From positions 3,162,001 through 3,226,000 of the forward strand of contig NZ_CP096883.1 in NCBI RefSeq assembly GCF_023273895.1: 64,000 nucleotides of DNA. The letters are read 5' to 3'. Position 1 is the stretch's first letter. Every line of letters begins with the position of its first letter. The notes beneath the pieces were generated by a model. It had not been told where the DNA came from and ran no database searches. It saw only the letters and a program-made list of their open reading frames with translations. Position numbers and translations under genes: made by a program. This stretch comes from Sphingobacterium sp. PCS056 (lineage in GTDB: Bacteria > Bacteroidota > Bacteroidia > Sphingobacteriales > Sphingobacteriaceae). Below, in pieces: positions 44,265 through 52,976 of the stretch.

Positions 44265-44508
44265 AATTTTTGCCAATTTATCTGTTAATAACCTAATTAC
44301 TATTTATTAACAACTCGGCGTATATAAAGGTTTTTGTTATAGCATTGTTTATCGTTTAATAACAGTCGGTACATGAGTTTTTTTGGCTGTTGCTTTTAAA
44401 TGTAAACAAGTATTCTTTCTATCATTTAACGTATTTGTTGTAGTTTTTTAAATGCAAACTTTTGACTTAGTACCATGTTATATAGTCAGTAACGCTAAAT
44501 TAACAAAG

Positions 44509-44721
44509 ATGGCAACAAAAAATGAAAATGAAAAAGTAGGTATTGTCAATAAAGATCAACAACCTATAAAAAAGAAAACGATTACGTCAGTAGTTGATAA
44601 AAGAGATAAAAAGCAAGAAGGTGATGGCGAAGCTGGAGTCGATGCGCAAATAGAGCAGCTAAATGATATGCCAGAGCCAGATACATTTCCACGTGAGCAT
44701 GTAAAGCCTAAGCATAAATAG
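44509..44721 (+). CDS. Small charged, disordered protein
   Basis: 70 residues from ATG 44509. An upstream ATG at 44452 adds 19 residues that look like untranslated leader, so the shorter form is preferred. Sequence: a basic N-half (KKKTITSVVDKRDKKQ), an acidic Gly/Glu stretch and a PEPDTFPREHVKPKHK tail. No fold predicted. It is followed by the DUF421 gene after 1 bp, so it is cotranscribed with it. Composition resembles the small protein at 31244-31405. Confidence 0.65.
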   Translation: MATKNENEKVGIVNKDQQPIKKKTITSVVDKRDKKQEGDGEAGVDAQIEQLNDMPEPDTFPREHVKPKHK

Positions 44722-44722
44722 C

Positions 44723-45400
44723 ATGATAGAAATCAAGAAGATGTTTTTAGAGGGTGCCGAACTAGATTTTCTATTGGAGATCGTGGGGCGATCGGTCATT
44801 ATGTTTATCTTGATATTAGTGATTTTGAGATTGTCAGGTAAGAAAGGGGTAAGGCAGCTTACCCTTTTCGAAGTAGCAATTATTTTGAGCTTAGGCTCTG
44901 CTGCTGGTGACCCTATGTTTCAAGAGGAATTGCCTATTATTTATGCACTCGTTGTCTTATTTTCAGTTATTCTGATTTATAAGCTTATAACTTGGCTATC
45001 CACTAAATCCACTTTTATTAATAAGATTTTAGAAGGAGAGGCGATGGTCGTGGTCAGGCATGGTATGTTTGATTTAAAGCACGAACATGATGGTGATTTT
45101 TCAAAAATGGAGTTTTTCTCAGAGTTGCGTAATCAATCAGTAGAGCATCTTGGTCAGGTTCGTATGGCTGTACTTGAGATTGATGGTTCAATGAGCATAT
45201 TATTTTATCCAGATGCAGAAGTAAAATATGGACTCCCATTATTTCCAGATGACTATCAACAGATTACAATCAATGCAGCAGGAGCTCCGATTGCTTGTAT
45301 GTATTGTGGGCAAATTTTGGAAAATATTCCTCAAGAACAATCATGCCCTCGATGTCAACGTAAAAAATGGGCACTAGCAATTGATACTAAACGTATCTAA
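44723..45400 (+). CDS. DUF421 membrane protein with a C-terminal zinc ribbon
   Basis: 225 residues, related to YetF. The N-terminus has three membrane segments (about 20-39, 47-65, 70-88), followed by the soluble DUF421 domain (GEAMVVVRHGMFDLKHEH, RNQSVEHLGQVRMAVLEIDGSMS). The unusual part is the last 30 residues: CMYCGQ and CPRCQRKKW form a four-cysteine zinc-ribbon pair, which the short DUF421 family lacks to my knowledge. It starts 1 bp after the small charged protein. It is probably a membrane protein whose cytosolic domain senses or is stabilised by zinc. Confidence 0.85.
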   Translation: MIEIKKMFLEGAELDFLLEIVGRSVIMFILILVILRLSGKKGVRQLTLFEVAIILSLGSAAGDPMFQEELPIIYALVVLFSVILIYKLITWLSTKSTFINKILEGEAMVVVRHGMFDLKHEHDGDFSKMEFFSELRNQSVEHLGQVRMAVLEIDGSMSILFYPDAEVKYGLPLFPDDYQQITINAAGAPIACMYCGQILENIPQEQSCPRCQRKKWALAIDTKRI

Positions 45401-45414
45401 TTTAGAAGTAATAG

Positions 45415-45464
45415 AAAAAGATCAAATTATAAGGGAGTACGATATCTTATAATTTGATCTTTTT
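45415..45464. terminator. Bidirectional terminator
   Basis: 19-bp perfect stem (45415-45433, 45446-45464) with A5 and T5 ends, between the DUF421 gene and the convergent desaturase gene. Confidence 0.85.
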
Positions 45465-45524
45465 TCCGTCCTTAGAGTATCATTAGATACTCATTTATTC
45501 ATGCTATTGAAAAAAAATATGACA

Positions 45525-46565
45525 TTAAATTTCTTTATATTTTGCTTGAAGATAAGGATTATGATAACGTTTGTAGAATAATTTCTTGTCATCTCTATAG
45601 CTCGATACGGCTCCCAATTTATGTAACAGTTTAATGTAGTACCATGCCAAATCTATTTGATAAGGTTTAAAACCACTGCGTGCGCTTTTGGGAAATAGAT
45701 GGTGATTATTATGCCATTCGCCGGCAACGATCCCGGGCCATATTTGATTGATTGATTTGTCATTGACGCTAAAATCTATACCTTCTCTTTGTTTATCTTC
45801 TCCTTTAGCATGACCTTCATAATTAAACGTCCTTACTCCAACACCCCAAAAAGCTGCGGCTCCAAAAAGGCTACATGCTAGAGCGTGCCCCCCCATTAGA
45901 TAAAATGCTAAGTACCAAAAAGACCAGTTTAGTATCCAAGACAGTAGCGCATATGCAGGTTTTACATAAGAGCCCCATTTTTTGTACTGCTTATAGCTAT
46001 TTGCTGGTACAGCAGTATGCTGCATAAGCAATTTTACTCTATTATAATCTTGTTCATTAAGATCTTTGGCTATGGGTTGATGATTGACGTCGGCGAGAAA
46101 GCAATATAGAAATCCCGCTTGTGCATTGTATGGATCTCCTGGTTGATCAGATTTAGCATGGTGTACATGATGTGAAATCACATAGATCTCTTCTGGAATC
46201 ACATTGATCGTTAGATTTTGGGTGAAAAATCTCCAGAAAGCATTTTTGAATTTGTACGCTCCATGGGTACAGTATCGGTGATGCCAGATAGTTCCATGGG
46301 TTCCCATGATGATCATACTGTAAATAAAAGCGGCTAACAGTGTCCACCAACTTAAGTAAGTTGTTAAAAAAATAAAGAAAAAAGGTATTAGACAAATGAT
46401 CTTTAACCAGCTGAAAAAAGGAAGCCAATTTTTTCGATCTTTAAAAATATTTATTCTATTGAAAAATTCAATGATGATTTCTTTATTCGTTGGCTTAATA
46501 AGTTTGCCCGTAGCGTCTTGCCACCCATAGGAAGGTGGTTGTAATACATGATCTAAAAATGACAT
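45525..46565 (-). CDS. Membrane fatty acid (acyl-CoA type) desaturase
   Basis: 346 residues with membrane segments at about 53-75, 76-92 and 205-240. Three histidine boxes are visible: HGTIWHHRYCTH (90-101), SHHVHH (131-136) and EWHNNHHLF (about 282-290), which bind the di-iron centre. It desaturates membrane lipid acyl chains, normally at delta-9. A cold-shock gene lies on its 5' side, so a role in cold adaptation is plausible. The long 5' region (46566-46816) holds no other gene. Confidence 0.92.
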   Translation of the reverse strand: MSFLDHVLQPPSYGWQDATGKLIKPTNKEIIIEFFNRINIFKDRKNWLPFFSWLKIICLIPFFFIFLTTYLSWWTLLAAFIYSMIIMGTHGTIWHHRYCTHGAYKFKNAFWRFFTQNLTINVIPEEIYVISHHVHHAKSDQPGDPYNAQAGFLYCFLADVNHQPIAKDLNEQDYNRVKLLMQHTAVPANSYKQYKKWGSYVKPAYALLSWILNWSFWYLAFYLMGGHALACSLFGAAAFWGVGVRTFNYEGHAKGEDKQREGIDFSVNDKSINQIWPGIVAGEWHNNHHLFPKSARSGFKPYQIDLAWYYIKLLHKLGAVSSYRDDKKLFYKRYHNPYLQAKYKEI

Positions 46566-46816
46566 GTTGGTAATAATTTTAGTTTAGGGATGTTGTCAGA
46601 GTAGTTTAGCTAAAAAATAAGTGATATATGAATATTTTTTAGAATAACATTTCGTGTTTATAATTATCTTCTAATAGAACTATTTGAGATCGATTAGGGA
46701 ATAATTTGGAGTGGTAAATAGTTGATTGAATAGTGTTGTTATCGAATTAGTGATCATCTGAAATGACATATTTAACAGAAGCTAGCATGCACATTGAATA
46801 GACGAAATCTAAATTT
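46566..46816. other. Desaturase upstream region
   Basis: About 250 AT-rich bases with no gene. It should hold the desaturase promoter, close to the terminator of the cold-shock gene. Confidence 0.4.
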
Positions 46817-46855
46817 AAAAAATGTAGTAAATTAGCACAGATGCTAATCACTACA
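46817..46855 (-). terminator. Intrinsic terminator of the cold-shock gene
   Basis: Stem TGTAGT plus ATTAGCA with TGCTAAT plus ACTACA (13 pairs, small internal loop), then six T on the minus strand. It lies 37 bp after the csp stop. Confidence 0.8.
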
Positions 46856-46891
46856 TCAATACGGAGAATTTATCTTAATTCCCCAATTCTT

Positions 46892-47086
46892 TTATCTTGC
46901 TACGCGTACGTTGAAAGCGTTAACACCCTTTTGGCCATTTTCTACTTCAAATGTTACGCTGTCATTTTCACGGATATCATCCATTAAACCAGTTGAATGT
47001 ACAAATACATCTTGACCACCATTTGTTGGTGTAATAAAACCGAAACCTTTGGTAACGTTAAAGAATTTTACTGTTCCTTCTTGCAT
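46892..47086 (-). CDS. Cold-shock (CspA family) protein
   Basis: 64 residues, a complete cold-shock domain: EGTVKFFNVTKGFGFI (RNP1 region KGFGFI) and QDVFVHSTGL (RNP2, DVFVH). It binds single-stranded RNA or DNA and melts mRNA structure. Strong terminator downstream. The upstream 318 bp to the next gene contain no other gene and may be a long 5' leader, as is common for cold-shock genes. Confidence 0.96.
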   Translation of the reverse strand: MQEGTVKFFNVTKGFGFITPTNGGQDVFVHSTGLMDDIRENDSVTFEVENGQKGVNAFNVRVAR

Positions 47087-47404
47087 TATATTATTGTTTT
47101 TATTAAAAATTATTTCATTATAGACCTATGTTTATGTCATCGTATGACACATACAAGTTAATCGATCTGCTAGCAAGAAAAGGATGTGTATTTTTGAAGG
47201 TTGATAGAAGTCAAGCTCTAAGAGTACTGCGCACTTTTTATGAATAACAAAAATTGGCAGTTGCAAAAAGCGATAAGTAACACATTGTGGTTTATTTACC
47301 TGTTTGGTGTTTGATAATCGCAAGGCAGAGCCTGATTCTAAAACAAATGTAAGTATTATATATTGAAAATCAAAATATATTAATTTTTATCCGCAATAAA
47401 CTGA
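47087..47404. other. Cold-shock gene leader/promoter region
   Basis: 318 bases upstream of the csp start. A minus-strand 63-codon frame here (47132-47323) is Cys/Leu rich and not convincing. A long csp leader is likely; no defined structure is claimed. Confidence 0.4.
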
Positions 47405-49942
47405 TTATTGCATCTGTATGCCTTCCATGGCATTTTGACTTTTATTTTTCTTAAACATATTCATATCCATTTTTCCAAAGCGGTATGACAAGTTTAATTT
47501 AACGAGCTGCGGATTGGAAAGACGATAATAGGTCTGTGAAAATCCCTCACCAGAAGAAACGATAGTATTGCCCCGGCTTCTGAAAATATCGTTTACAGCC
47601 AGAGTAACAGATGCTGCTTGGTTTTTCAAGAAACTTTTCTTGATGGCAAGATCAACCCCGTAAAATGGTTTTATATATCCTTGTGACGAGCTTTGAGCTT
47701 GATTCATAGGCGGACCGAAACTTTGATTTTGTGTAACAGGCATATTTGTTTTGCCTTGATACTCAAAAGCTAATTGAAAGTTCCAATTATTTTTAATATT
47801 GAATGTATTGTTTAATTTTCCAAATACTGTCCACATCGCATCAGTTTTTACACGTTCATCTACCTCGATTTTAGAATTATAGAAATTTACATCTGCTGTG
47901 AGATCCCACCACTTTTTCAGATTATTAGTGTAAGTAAACTCTGCACCATAGTTTCTGCTGGCATTAGCATTGATATAGGTATTGATAAAATCCATTTTAT
48001 CTGTGATCGGATTGAGTTCTTGTGTCAGATACCGCGTAATTAAATTATTGGTTTTTTTGTAATATACAGAAGCCAAAAAAGTGCCTTTGCCATGTGTTCT
48101 ACTATAAGAAATTTCACCCGATGTCGTAAACTCTGGTACAAGGTCCGCATTACCTCTTGTGATATTTAAACTATCGGTATAATCTATAAAAGGAATAATT
48201 TGAAAAAAATTGGGACGGTTAACACGGCGGGTTACACTCATTTGAACCTGATCTTTCTCGGATATTTTTTTACTCAAGAATAAGGATGGAAATAGGCTAA
48301 GTGGATAGCGATTGTGAAATTTTTCATTGGTATTCAAAAGCTCTCCATCGTAAGTGGAACTTTCGCCACGAAGACCAACTTTGTATGATACCCAATCTTT
48401 TAAATTTCCACCAAGAGAAGCGTATACTGCATATACGGTGTTTTTATTATCATAATTGGTAGATGCTGATGTGATATTTTCAAAATCTTCTTCACCTATA
48501 GCTTTTAGTGAATTGTCATTGATATTTGTTAAATTATTGATCTGTGCACGCAATCCTGTTTCGAGTTTCATACCATTTTTGAATGGTTTAACGTAATCAG
48601 CTTGGATAGTCATAAACTGATTATCACCTGAACCATTATTTTTTTGTATCTGCGTACCTGTAATCTGGTTCATACTATTAAGGTAGTTGGTCGTGTAAAG
48701 GCCATTGGATGTATTACTCCCTCCAAAATAGTTAAAGTCAACTGTCAATTCTTCACCTTCTGTTTTGAATTTTTGAACTAGACCAGCTTGTAGACCTCTA
48801 GGTTTAAAGCTGCGCTCTGATTCAGAAATTCTATTGCTTAGTGAAGTGTTGCTTGCTGATTGTGTTGAGATCAACGTGCTTTCATTAGGACGAAATTTTC
48901 CCTCGACAAATATTCCTGCAATTGAAAATGTAGTCTTTGGACTAAAATCATAATCCAGACCCAGTCTTCCAAAAGTGATCATCCCTTTTGTTTTTCCTTC
49001 TATATCTTGGTCTACAACTGAATTTTCGTTGTTGATATTACTCAGTCGATGACTATCTCCCTCGGTATTGGTTCGCATACGCATATTCATACCTGTTAAT
49101 GAAATATTTAATTTGTCCTGACGTGCATTGAGACTTCCCATAAAATTGGTTCCGCCAAAGCGGTCACCTCCAAGGGTCACCATACCATTGTAACCTGTTT
49201 TTTTATTTTTCTTAAGAATGATATTTAAAATACCTGCCATACTCCCTGAAGCATCGTACTTAGCAGATGGATTGGTAATGATCTCTATTTTTTCGATAAC
49301 GTCGGCTGGTATTTGATCTGGCGAAAGTGTTGTCGGTTTACCATCTACGAAAATTGTTGGAGCAGCATTTCTGAGTTTGACATTGCCGTCAATATCAACT
49401 TGAACAGATGGCATATTGCGAAGTACATCAACGGCTGTTCCACCGGCTGCTACGATATTTTTTTCTACATTGTACACTTTTTTGTCAATATCCATCTCCA
49501 GCAGCGCTTTACGCCCTGTCACAGTTACTTCATCAAGTTTTTGATTATCGGGTTCTAGGACGATTGACCCCATATCTTTGTTTATATTTTTGGTATTACT
49601 TCCATATTCTACTTGTATATCTTTAGCAGTATAACCGACAGAGCTAATTTTTAATTTCCATTTGTCCTTAGTGGATACATCTGAAAAACTGAATGTACCA
49701 TTTTCTTGAGAACTGGTACTTCGTATTAATACTTCTCTTTCCTTGCCAGACGTTTGTTCTTTTATGATCTGCAGTAGAGTGACCGAAGCCTGCGCAATTG
49801 GTTTACCTTGATTGTCTACAATTTGACCTAAAAGTTTACCTTCAGAGATGCTTATACTACTTGGGCGGTTAGTTGAAGACGTTTGGGCATCTAATGTCGA
49901 GACGGACGCAGCCATCATCAGTGCTGATATATATGTTTTCAT
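47405..49942 (-). CDS. TonB-dependent outer membrane receptor (OMP_b-brl_3 type)
   Basis: 845 residues with a signal peptide (about 1-19, ending STLDAQ). There is a carboxypeptidase-regulatory domain (LLGQIVDNQGKPIAQASVTL) and a plug (AGGTAVDVLRNMPSVQVDIDGNVKLRN, which is characteristic of this receptor group). The remainder is a long barrel with the VTRRVNRPNFFQIIPF strand motif and a C-terminal SYRFGKMDMNMFKK. It imports or senses an unknown ligand. It is downstream of the LytTR two-component genes, and its upstream region carries LytTR-type direct repeats. Confidence 0.93.
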   Translation of the reverse strand: MKTYISALMMAASVSTLDAQTSSTNRPSSISISEGKLLGQIVDNQGKPIAQASVTLLQIIKEQTSGKEREVLIRSTSSQENGTFSFSDVSTKDKWKLKISSVGYTAKDIQVEYGSNTKNINKDMGSIVLEPDNQKLDEVTVTGRKALLEMDIDKKVYNVEKNIVAAGGTAVDVLRNMPSVQVDIDGNVKLRNAAPTIFVDGKPTTLSPDQIPADVIEKIEIITNPSAKYDASGSMAGILNIILKKNKKTGYNGMVTLGGDRFGGTNFMGSLNARQDKLNISLTGMNMRMRTNTEGDSHRLSNINNENSVVDQDIEGKTKGMITFGRLGLDYDFSPKTTFSIAGIFVEGKFRPNESTLISTQSASNTSLSNRISESERSFKPRGLQAGLVQKFKTEGEELTVDFNYFGGSNTSNGLYTTNYLNSMNQITGTQIQKNNGSGDNQFMTIQADYVKPFKNGMKLETGLRAQINNLTNINDNSLKAIGEEDFENITSASTNYDNKNTVYAVYASLGGNLKDWVSYKVGLRGESSTYDGELLNTNEKFHNRYPLSLFPSLFLSKKISEKDQVQMSVTRRVNRPNFFQIIPFIDYTDSLNITRGNADLVPEFTTSGEISYSRTHGKGTFLASVYYKKTNNLITRYLTQELNPITDKMDFINTYINANASRNYGAEFTYTNNLKKWWDLTADVNFYNSKIEVDERVKTDAMWTVFGKLNNTFNIKNNWNFQLAFEYQGKTNMPVTQNQSFGPPMNQAQSSSQGYIKPFYGVDLAIKKSFLKNQAASVTLAVNDIFRSRGNTIVSSGEGFSQTYYRLSNPQLVKLNLSYRFGKMDMNMFKKNKSQNAMEGIQMQ

Positions 49943-50018
49943 TTTTTCTTTTTTCCATGTATGCGGACAGTTCAGGTAATGAAGTCCGATCTAAAGCAAA
50001 TGTGACAAGGATTTTTAA

Positions 50019-50064
50019 TCTACACAATCATCTGTAGACAAATCACGTAAATGTGTAGACCAAT
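50019..50064. promoter_or_regulatory. Candidate LytTR binding sites
   Basis: On the minus strand, ATTGGTCTACA (50064-50054) and ATTTGTCTACA (50043-50033) form an 11-bp direct repeat with a 21-bp period and one mismatch. An inverted TGTGTAGA partner lies at 50019-50026. LytTR regulators bind imperfect direct repeats about 21-22 bp apart. The site lies 77-122 bp upstream of the receptor start and 37-82 bp downstream of the LytTR gene stop. Confidence 0.55.
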
Positions 50065-50100
50065 GGAGGTAGATTTAATTAAATTTAGGTATCGAAAGCT

Positions 50101-50790
50101 TTATCTCAGGTGAAAGCGCTCGATATTGCTGATATATTTTTTTCCGATAGGCAATGCTATTTCGGGGAGTGTAAGCTTTGTTTGGGTAACGTGTTCAATT
50201 CGACTTTTATTGATGATGAAAGAGTTGTGGATACGTAAAAAATCAGTTTCAGGCAGTATTTTTTCCATACCCCTCAGGTTACTGCGTGTAAGAAGAGGAT
50301 TTGAACGACTTACCAGGTATATTTTGACATAATCTTTTAAGCCTTCTATATAACTGATCTCATGTAAAAAGATTTTTGTTTTTTTATATTCCACATTGAC
50401 TACGATGTGATCTATTTTTGGTTTATCACGTCTCAACATAATTTCCTCCACTTTCCGAATCGCTGTCGTCAATCTTCCTTTTGAGATGGGTTTGAGTAGA
50501 TAATCAACCGCATTGAGCTCAAATCCCTCTACAGCATAATCATGATAAGCTGTAGTGAAAATAAATAATGGTGGGGCGGGTAGTTCACGGATAAATTCTG
50601 TACCTAATTTTTCTGGCATCTGGATATCTAAAAAAATTAGATCTACAGGTTGATCTTTTAAAAAATCAGACACATCATTAGGAGCATTGAATTTCTGTAA
50701 AATCTCTATATTGTCAAAGCTTAATAAATCATCTTCCAAGATATTTAGGGCAAATGGCTCGTCATCGATCAGTATACATTTAATCTTCAT
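50101..50790 (-). CDS. LytTR family response regulator
   Basis: 229 residues. Receiver domain 1-120 with the acidic pair at 9-10 and phosphoacceptor Asp55 (LIFLDIQMPEKLG), then the LytTR DNA-binding domain (about 130-229; YIEGLKDYVKIYL, FLRIHNSFIINKSRIEHV). It acts with the LytS-type kinase whose gene overlaps it by 11 bp (kinase stop after regulator start). Its probable target is the adjacent TonB receptor gene. Confidence 0.94.
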   Translation of the reverse strand: MKIKCILIDDEPFALNILEDDLLSFDNIEILQKFNAPNDVSDFLKDQPVDLIFLDIQMPEKLGTEFIRELPAPPLFIFTTAYHDYAVEGFELNAVDYLLKPISKGRLTTAIRKVEEIMLRRDKPKIDHIVVNVEYKKTKIFLHEISYIEGLKDYVKIYLVSRSNPLLTRSNLRGMEKILPETDFLRIHNSFIINKSRIEHVTQTKLTLPEIALPIGKKYISNIERFHLR

Positions 50791-51820
50791 CAGTAGTCAG
50801 TTTTAGTATAACTTCAAAATACCCTTGATCATTTTTATTAATGGAAAGTTGATGCTTATTGGGGTAGAGTAATTGTAGACGACGCTGTATATTGGCTAAA
50901 CCAATACCTTCGTTTACACGAGGCTGGGTGTGCTGCAAAATTTTATTGCTTGATTTAAAAGCAATTCCGCCGGGTATTTTAATAAATTGAAATATGATGT
51001 CCGGTGTGTTTTTGCTATCCACTCCATATTTAAATGCATTTTCTACAAAATGAATAAAGAGCAAGGGTGGAATCATTCTATTTTTTAGATCGTTTTCAAT
51101 TTCAAGCTGTATATTTCCTGCAACCGGAAGCCTTAGTGTTTGTAAAGCGATGAAATTTCGCATATGTTCAATTTCCTTGAAAAGTTCCACTTTTGGACCA
51201 TCAACCTCATAAAGGATATAGCGCAATATTTCAGATAATTTAATGATGGTATCTTCTGAATCTGGAGATTGCTTACGGATCAGCCAACGAATATTATTTA
51301 GCGTATTGAATAGAAAATGGGGGCTGATCTGAAGTTTTAAAATGGTGAGTTCAGCTTTAGTTTTTTCCAATGCAATTTGCTTATTCAATTCTTTCTGCCT
51401 AGCCTGTTCTCCATAAAGAAAGATCATGGATGAAGTGATCATACAAAGTGAATATATAATCCCTGGACCGATTACCAGTCGTACAAATAGAATATTCTCT
51501 TTTGTAAAATGAGCTAACTCTCCATTGGGATTAAAATAAACAATTGCATAATTGAGAGCAACATATGCTAGAAAACCAAAAAGAATGATAGATACAAAGA
51601 TTCTACGATGGCTAAAGAAATATTTTGGTGCAACATAGTAGCAGTGTAAATAAAAGCTAGTCGCCAAAAATAAAATATTAACGAAATGAGATATACCCGA
51701 ATATGGTTTAAATTCGGCAATCTTGTCTGGTTGGTATAGGTAAGTAATAAATGGAAGAAACAATAGTATAGTCCAGATGACAATATGCAAATAGAACTTT
51801 TTGAAGAATCTACCAATCAT
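50780..51820 (-). CDS. LytS/YehU-type sensor histidine kinase
   Basis: 346 residues. Four membrane segments (about 10-27, 45-63, 74-94, 110-135), then the His_kinase domain with His168 in LQISPHFLFNTLNNIRWL, and HATPase_c (FVENAFKYGVDSKN; GIGLANIQRRLQLLY). There is no extracytoplasmic domain, so the signal is probably sensed in the membrane. The gene overlaps the LytTR regulator by 11 bp. An upstream promoter region lies to the right, opposite the DUF1398 gene. Confidence 0.93.
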   Translation of the reverse strand: MIGRFFKKFYLHIVIWTILLFLPFITYLYQPDKIAEFKPYSGISHFVNILFLATSFYLHCYYVAPKYFFSHRRIFVSIILFGFLAYVALNYAIVYFNPNGELAHFTKENILFVRLVIGPGIIYSLCMITSSMIFLYGEQARQKELNKQIALEKTKAELTILKLQISPHFLFNTLNNIRWLIRKQSPDSEDTIIKLSEILRYILYEVDGPKVELFKEIEHMRNFIALQTLRLPVAGNIQLEIENDLKNRMIPPLLFIHFVENAFKYGVDSKNTPDIIFQFIKIPGGIAFKSSNKILQHTQPRVNEGIGLANIQRRLQLLYPNKHQLSINKNDQGYFEVILKLTTDED

Positions 51821-51968
51821 AACATTATTTTAAGCCAGAAAATTCTCTGATATTTCAAAAATATAAAATTATTCAACATTATTTCGAAAATTCATGATAA
51901 CATTTATATTCGTATCGTATTGTAAGTGAAAAATGTTTTAAAACTCTTTCATTAAAAATTAACGCAAC

Positions 51969-52361
51969 ATGTTTACATTAGAACAGATCAATGAAGCTCA
52001 TGGTAAAGTTAAAACAGGAGCGGGGTTTCCCTATTTCATAAAAGTAATTAAAGCTTTAGGCGTTATGCGCTATGAAGCTTACATAAAAGATGGACATATT
52101 GATTATTATGGTATTCATAATCATATCGTAAAGGCTGGTGCAACATACGAACCACTAGTAATTGCCAACAATGTAAAAAAAGAAAAATTTAAGACCGAAT
52201 TATTAGCGCATCAACAAGGTAAAACAGATTTTTTAACTTTTATTAAAATGTGTGCTCAGGTTGGGATTGATAAGTGGGTTATTTGTATGGATAAGATGAC
52301 ATGTACCTATTATGATCAAGCAGGCAATGAAATTTTGGTGGAGGATATTCCTCCTGTCTAA
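51969..52361 (+). CDS. DUF1398 family protein
   Basis: 130 residues, soluble. It resembles YbcV/DUF1398: TLEQINEAHGKVKTGAGFPYFIKVIKALGV, the GHIDYYGIHNHI and KFKTELLAHQQGKTDF segments, and a C-terminal GIDKWVICMDKMTCTYYDQAG. Function unknown. It stands alone, divergent from the LytS kinase (148 bp). Confidence 0.85.
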   Translation: MFTLEQINEAHGKVKTGAGFPYFIKVIKALGVMRYEAYIKDGHIDYYGIHNHIVKAGATYEPLVIANNVKKEKFKTELLAHQQGKTDFLTFIKMCAQVGIDKWVICMDKMTCTYYDQAGNEILVEDIPPV

Positions 52362-52494
52362 ATACACTAACATGAGGTATACTCATGCTGAGTCAATTGA
52401 TGAAGTCAATCTGCACCTTTAATTTCTTTATTTTACGTTATTTTTCTAAATAATTTCGTGTCGATTGTGGATCATTTTAATATAAATAGCATCA

Positions 52495-52698
52495 TCAGGA
52501 TAGAAGTACCTTTTCTTTTTTATAATTACTGATACAGACATTCCAATCTACAATACCCGTTTGTGCATTAAATTCTGCCATTATATTTCCATTACGTTGC
52601 GCGTTGTTATATGAAGCCAAAAGGTTCCAGATTTTTCCTGATAAGCGGGGCTGTCATTTTTTTTGGTTTTACTTCCTATCCAAAACATATGGCATTCG
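52495..52698 (-). pseudogene. Remnant of a small gene with a frameshift
   Basis: On the minus strand, the frame containing ATG 52688 reads MFWIGSKTKKNDSPAYQEKS then GTFW (codon at 52619). After a one-base shift around 52617 the next frame continues as ASYNNAQRNGNIMAEFNAQT, TGIVDWNVCISN and a Lys-rich tail to a TGA at 52495-52497. Both halves have ordinary coding composition. The joined product would be about 65 residues, so this may be only part of a longer original gene. Not recognised. Confidence 0.4.
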
Positions 52699-52976
52699 AT
52701 AAAAAATCAATACGAAGCAAAAATGTGTTGTAAAGGCTGCACTTTTATTAAAGTAAAGTAAAACTATTGATTTGTTTGCATAATTCTCTTCATTATTTGT
52801 CAAATTTGTGATCAGGTTTATATTTACATCTGTTTTGTAGAGATATTACTTTTCTTGAAAATTTATCTTTACAATAATGATCTACAAGATATAGGATCTT
52901 AAAAGATCGCTTTATTTCTTATGTAAAATGTTTAGTATAATTACACGGTAAAGAAAAATACAATATCAACAATTAA
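52699..52976. other. MFS transporter upstream region
   Basis: About 280 AT-rich bases upstream of the DHA2 transporter. No gene or RNA was recognised. The promoter must be here. Confidence 0.35.

Noticed and set aside
44452..44508. Longer start of the small charged protein
   Set aside because: The extra 19 residues are hydrophobic/Cys containing and unlike the disordered body; the ATG at 44509 is a better start.
47132..47323. 63-codon minus-strand frame upstream of the cold-shock gene
   Set aside because: Cys/Leu-rich, no coherent motifs, and located in the probable long csp leader.
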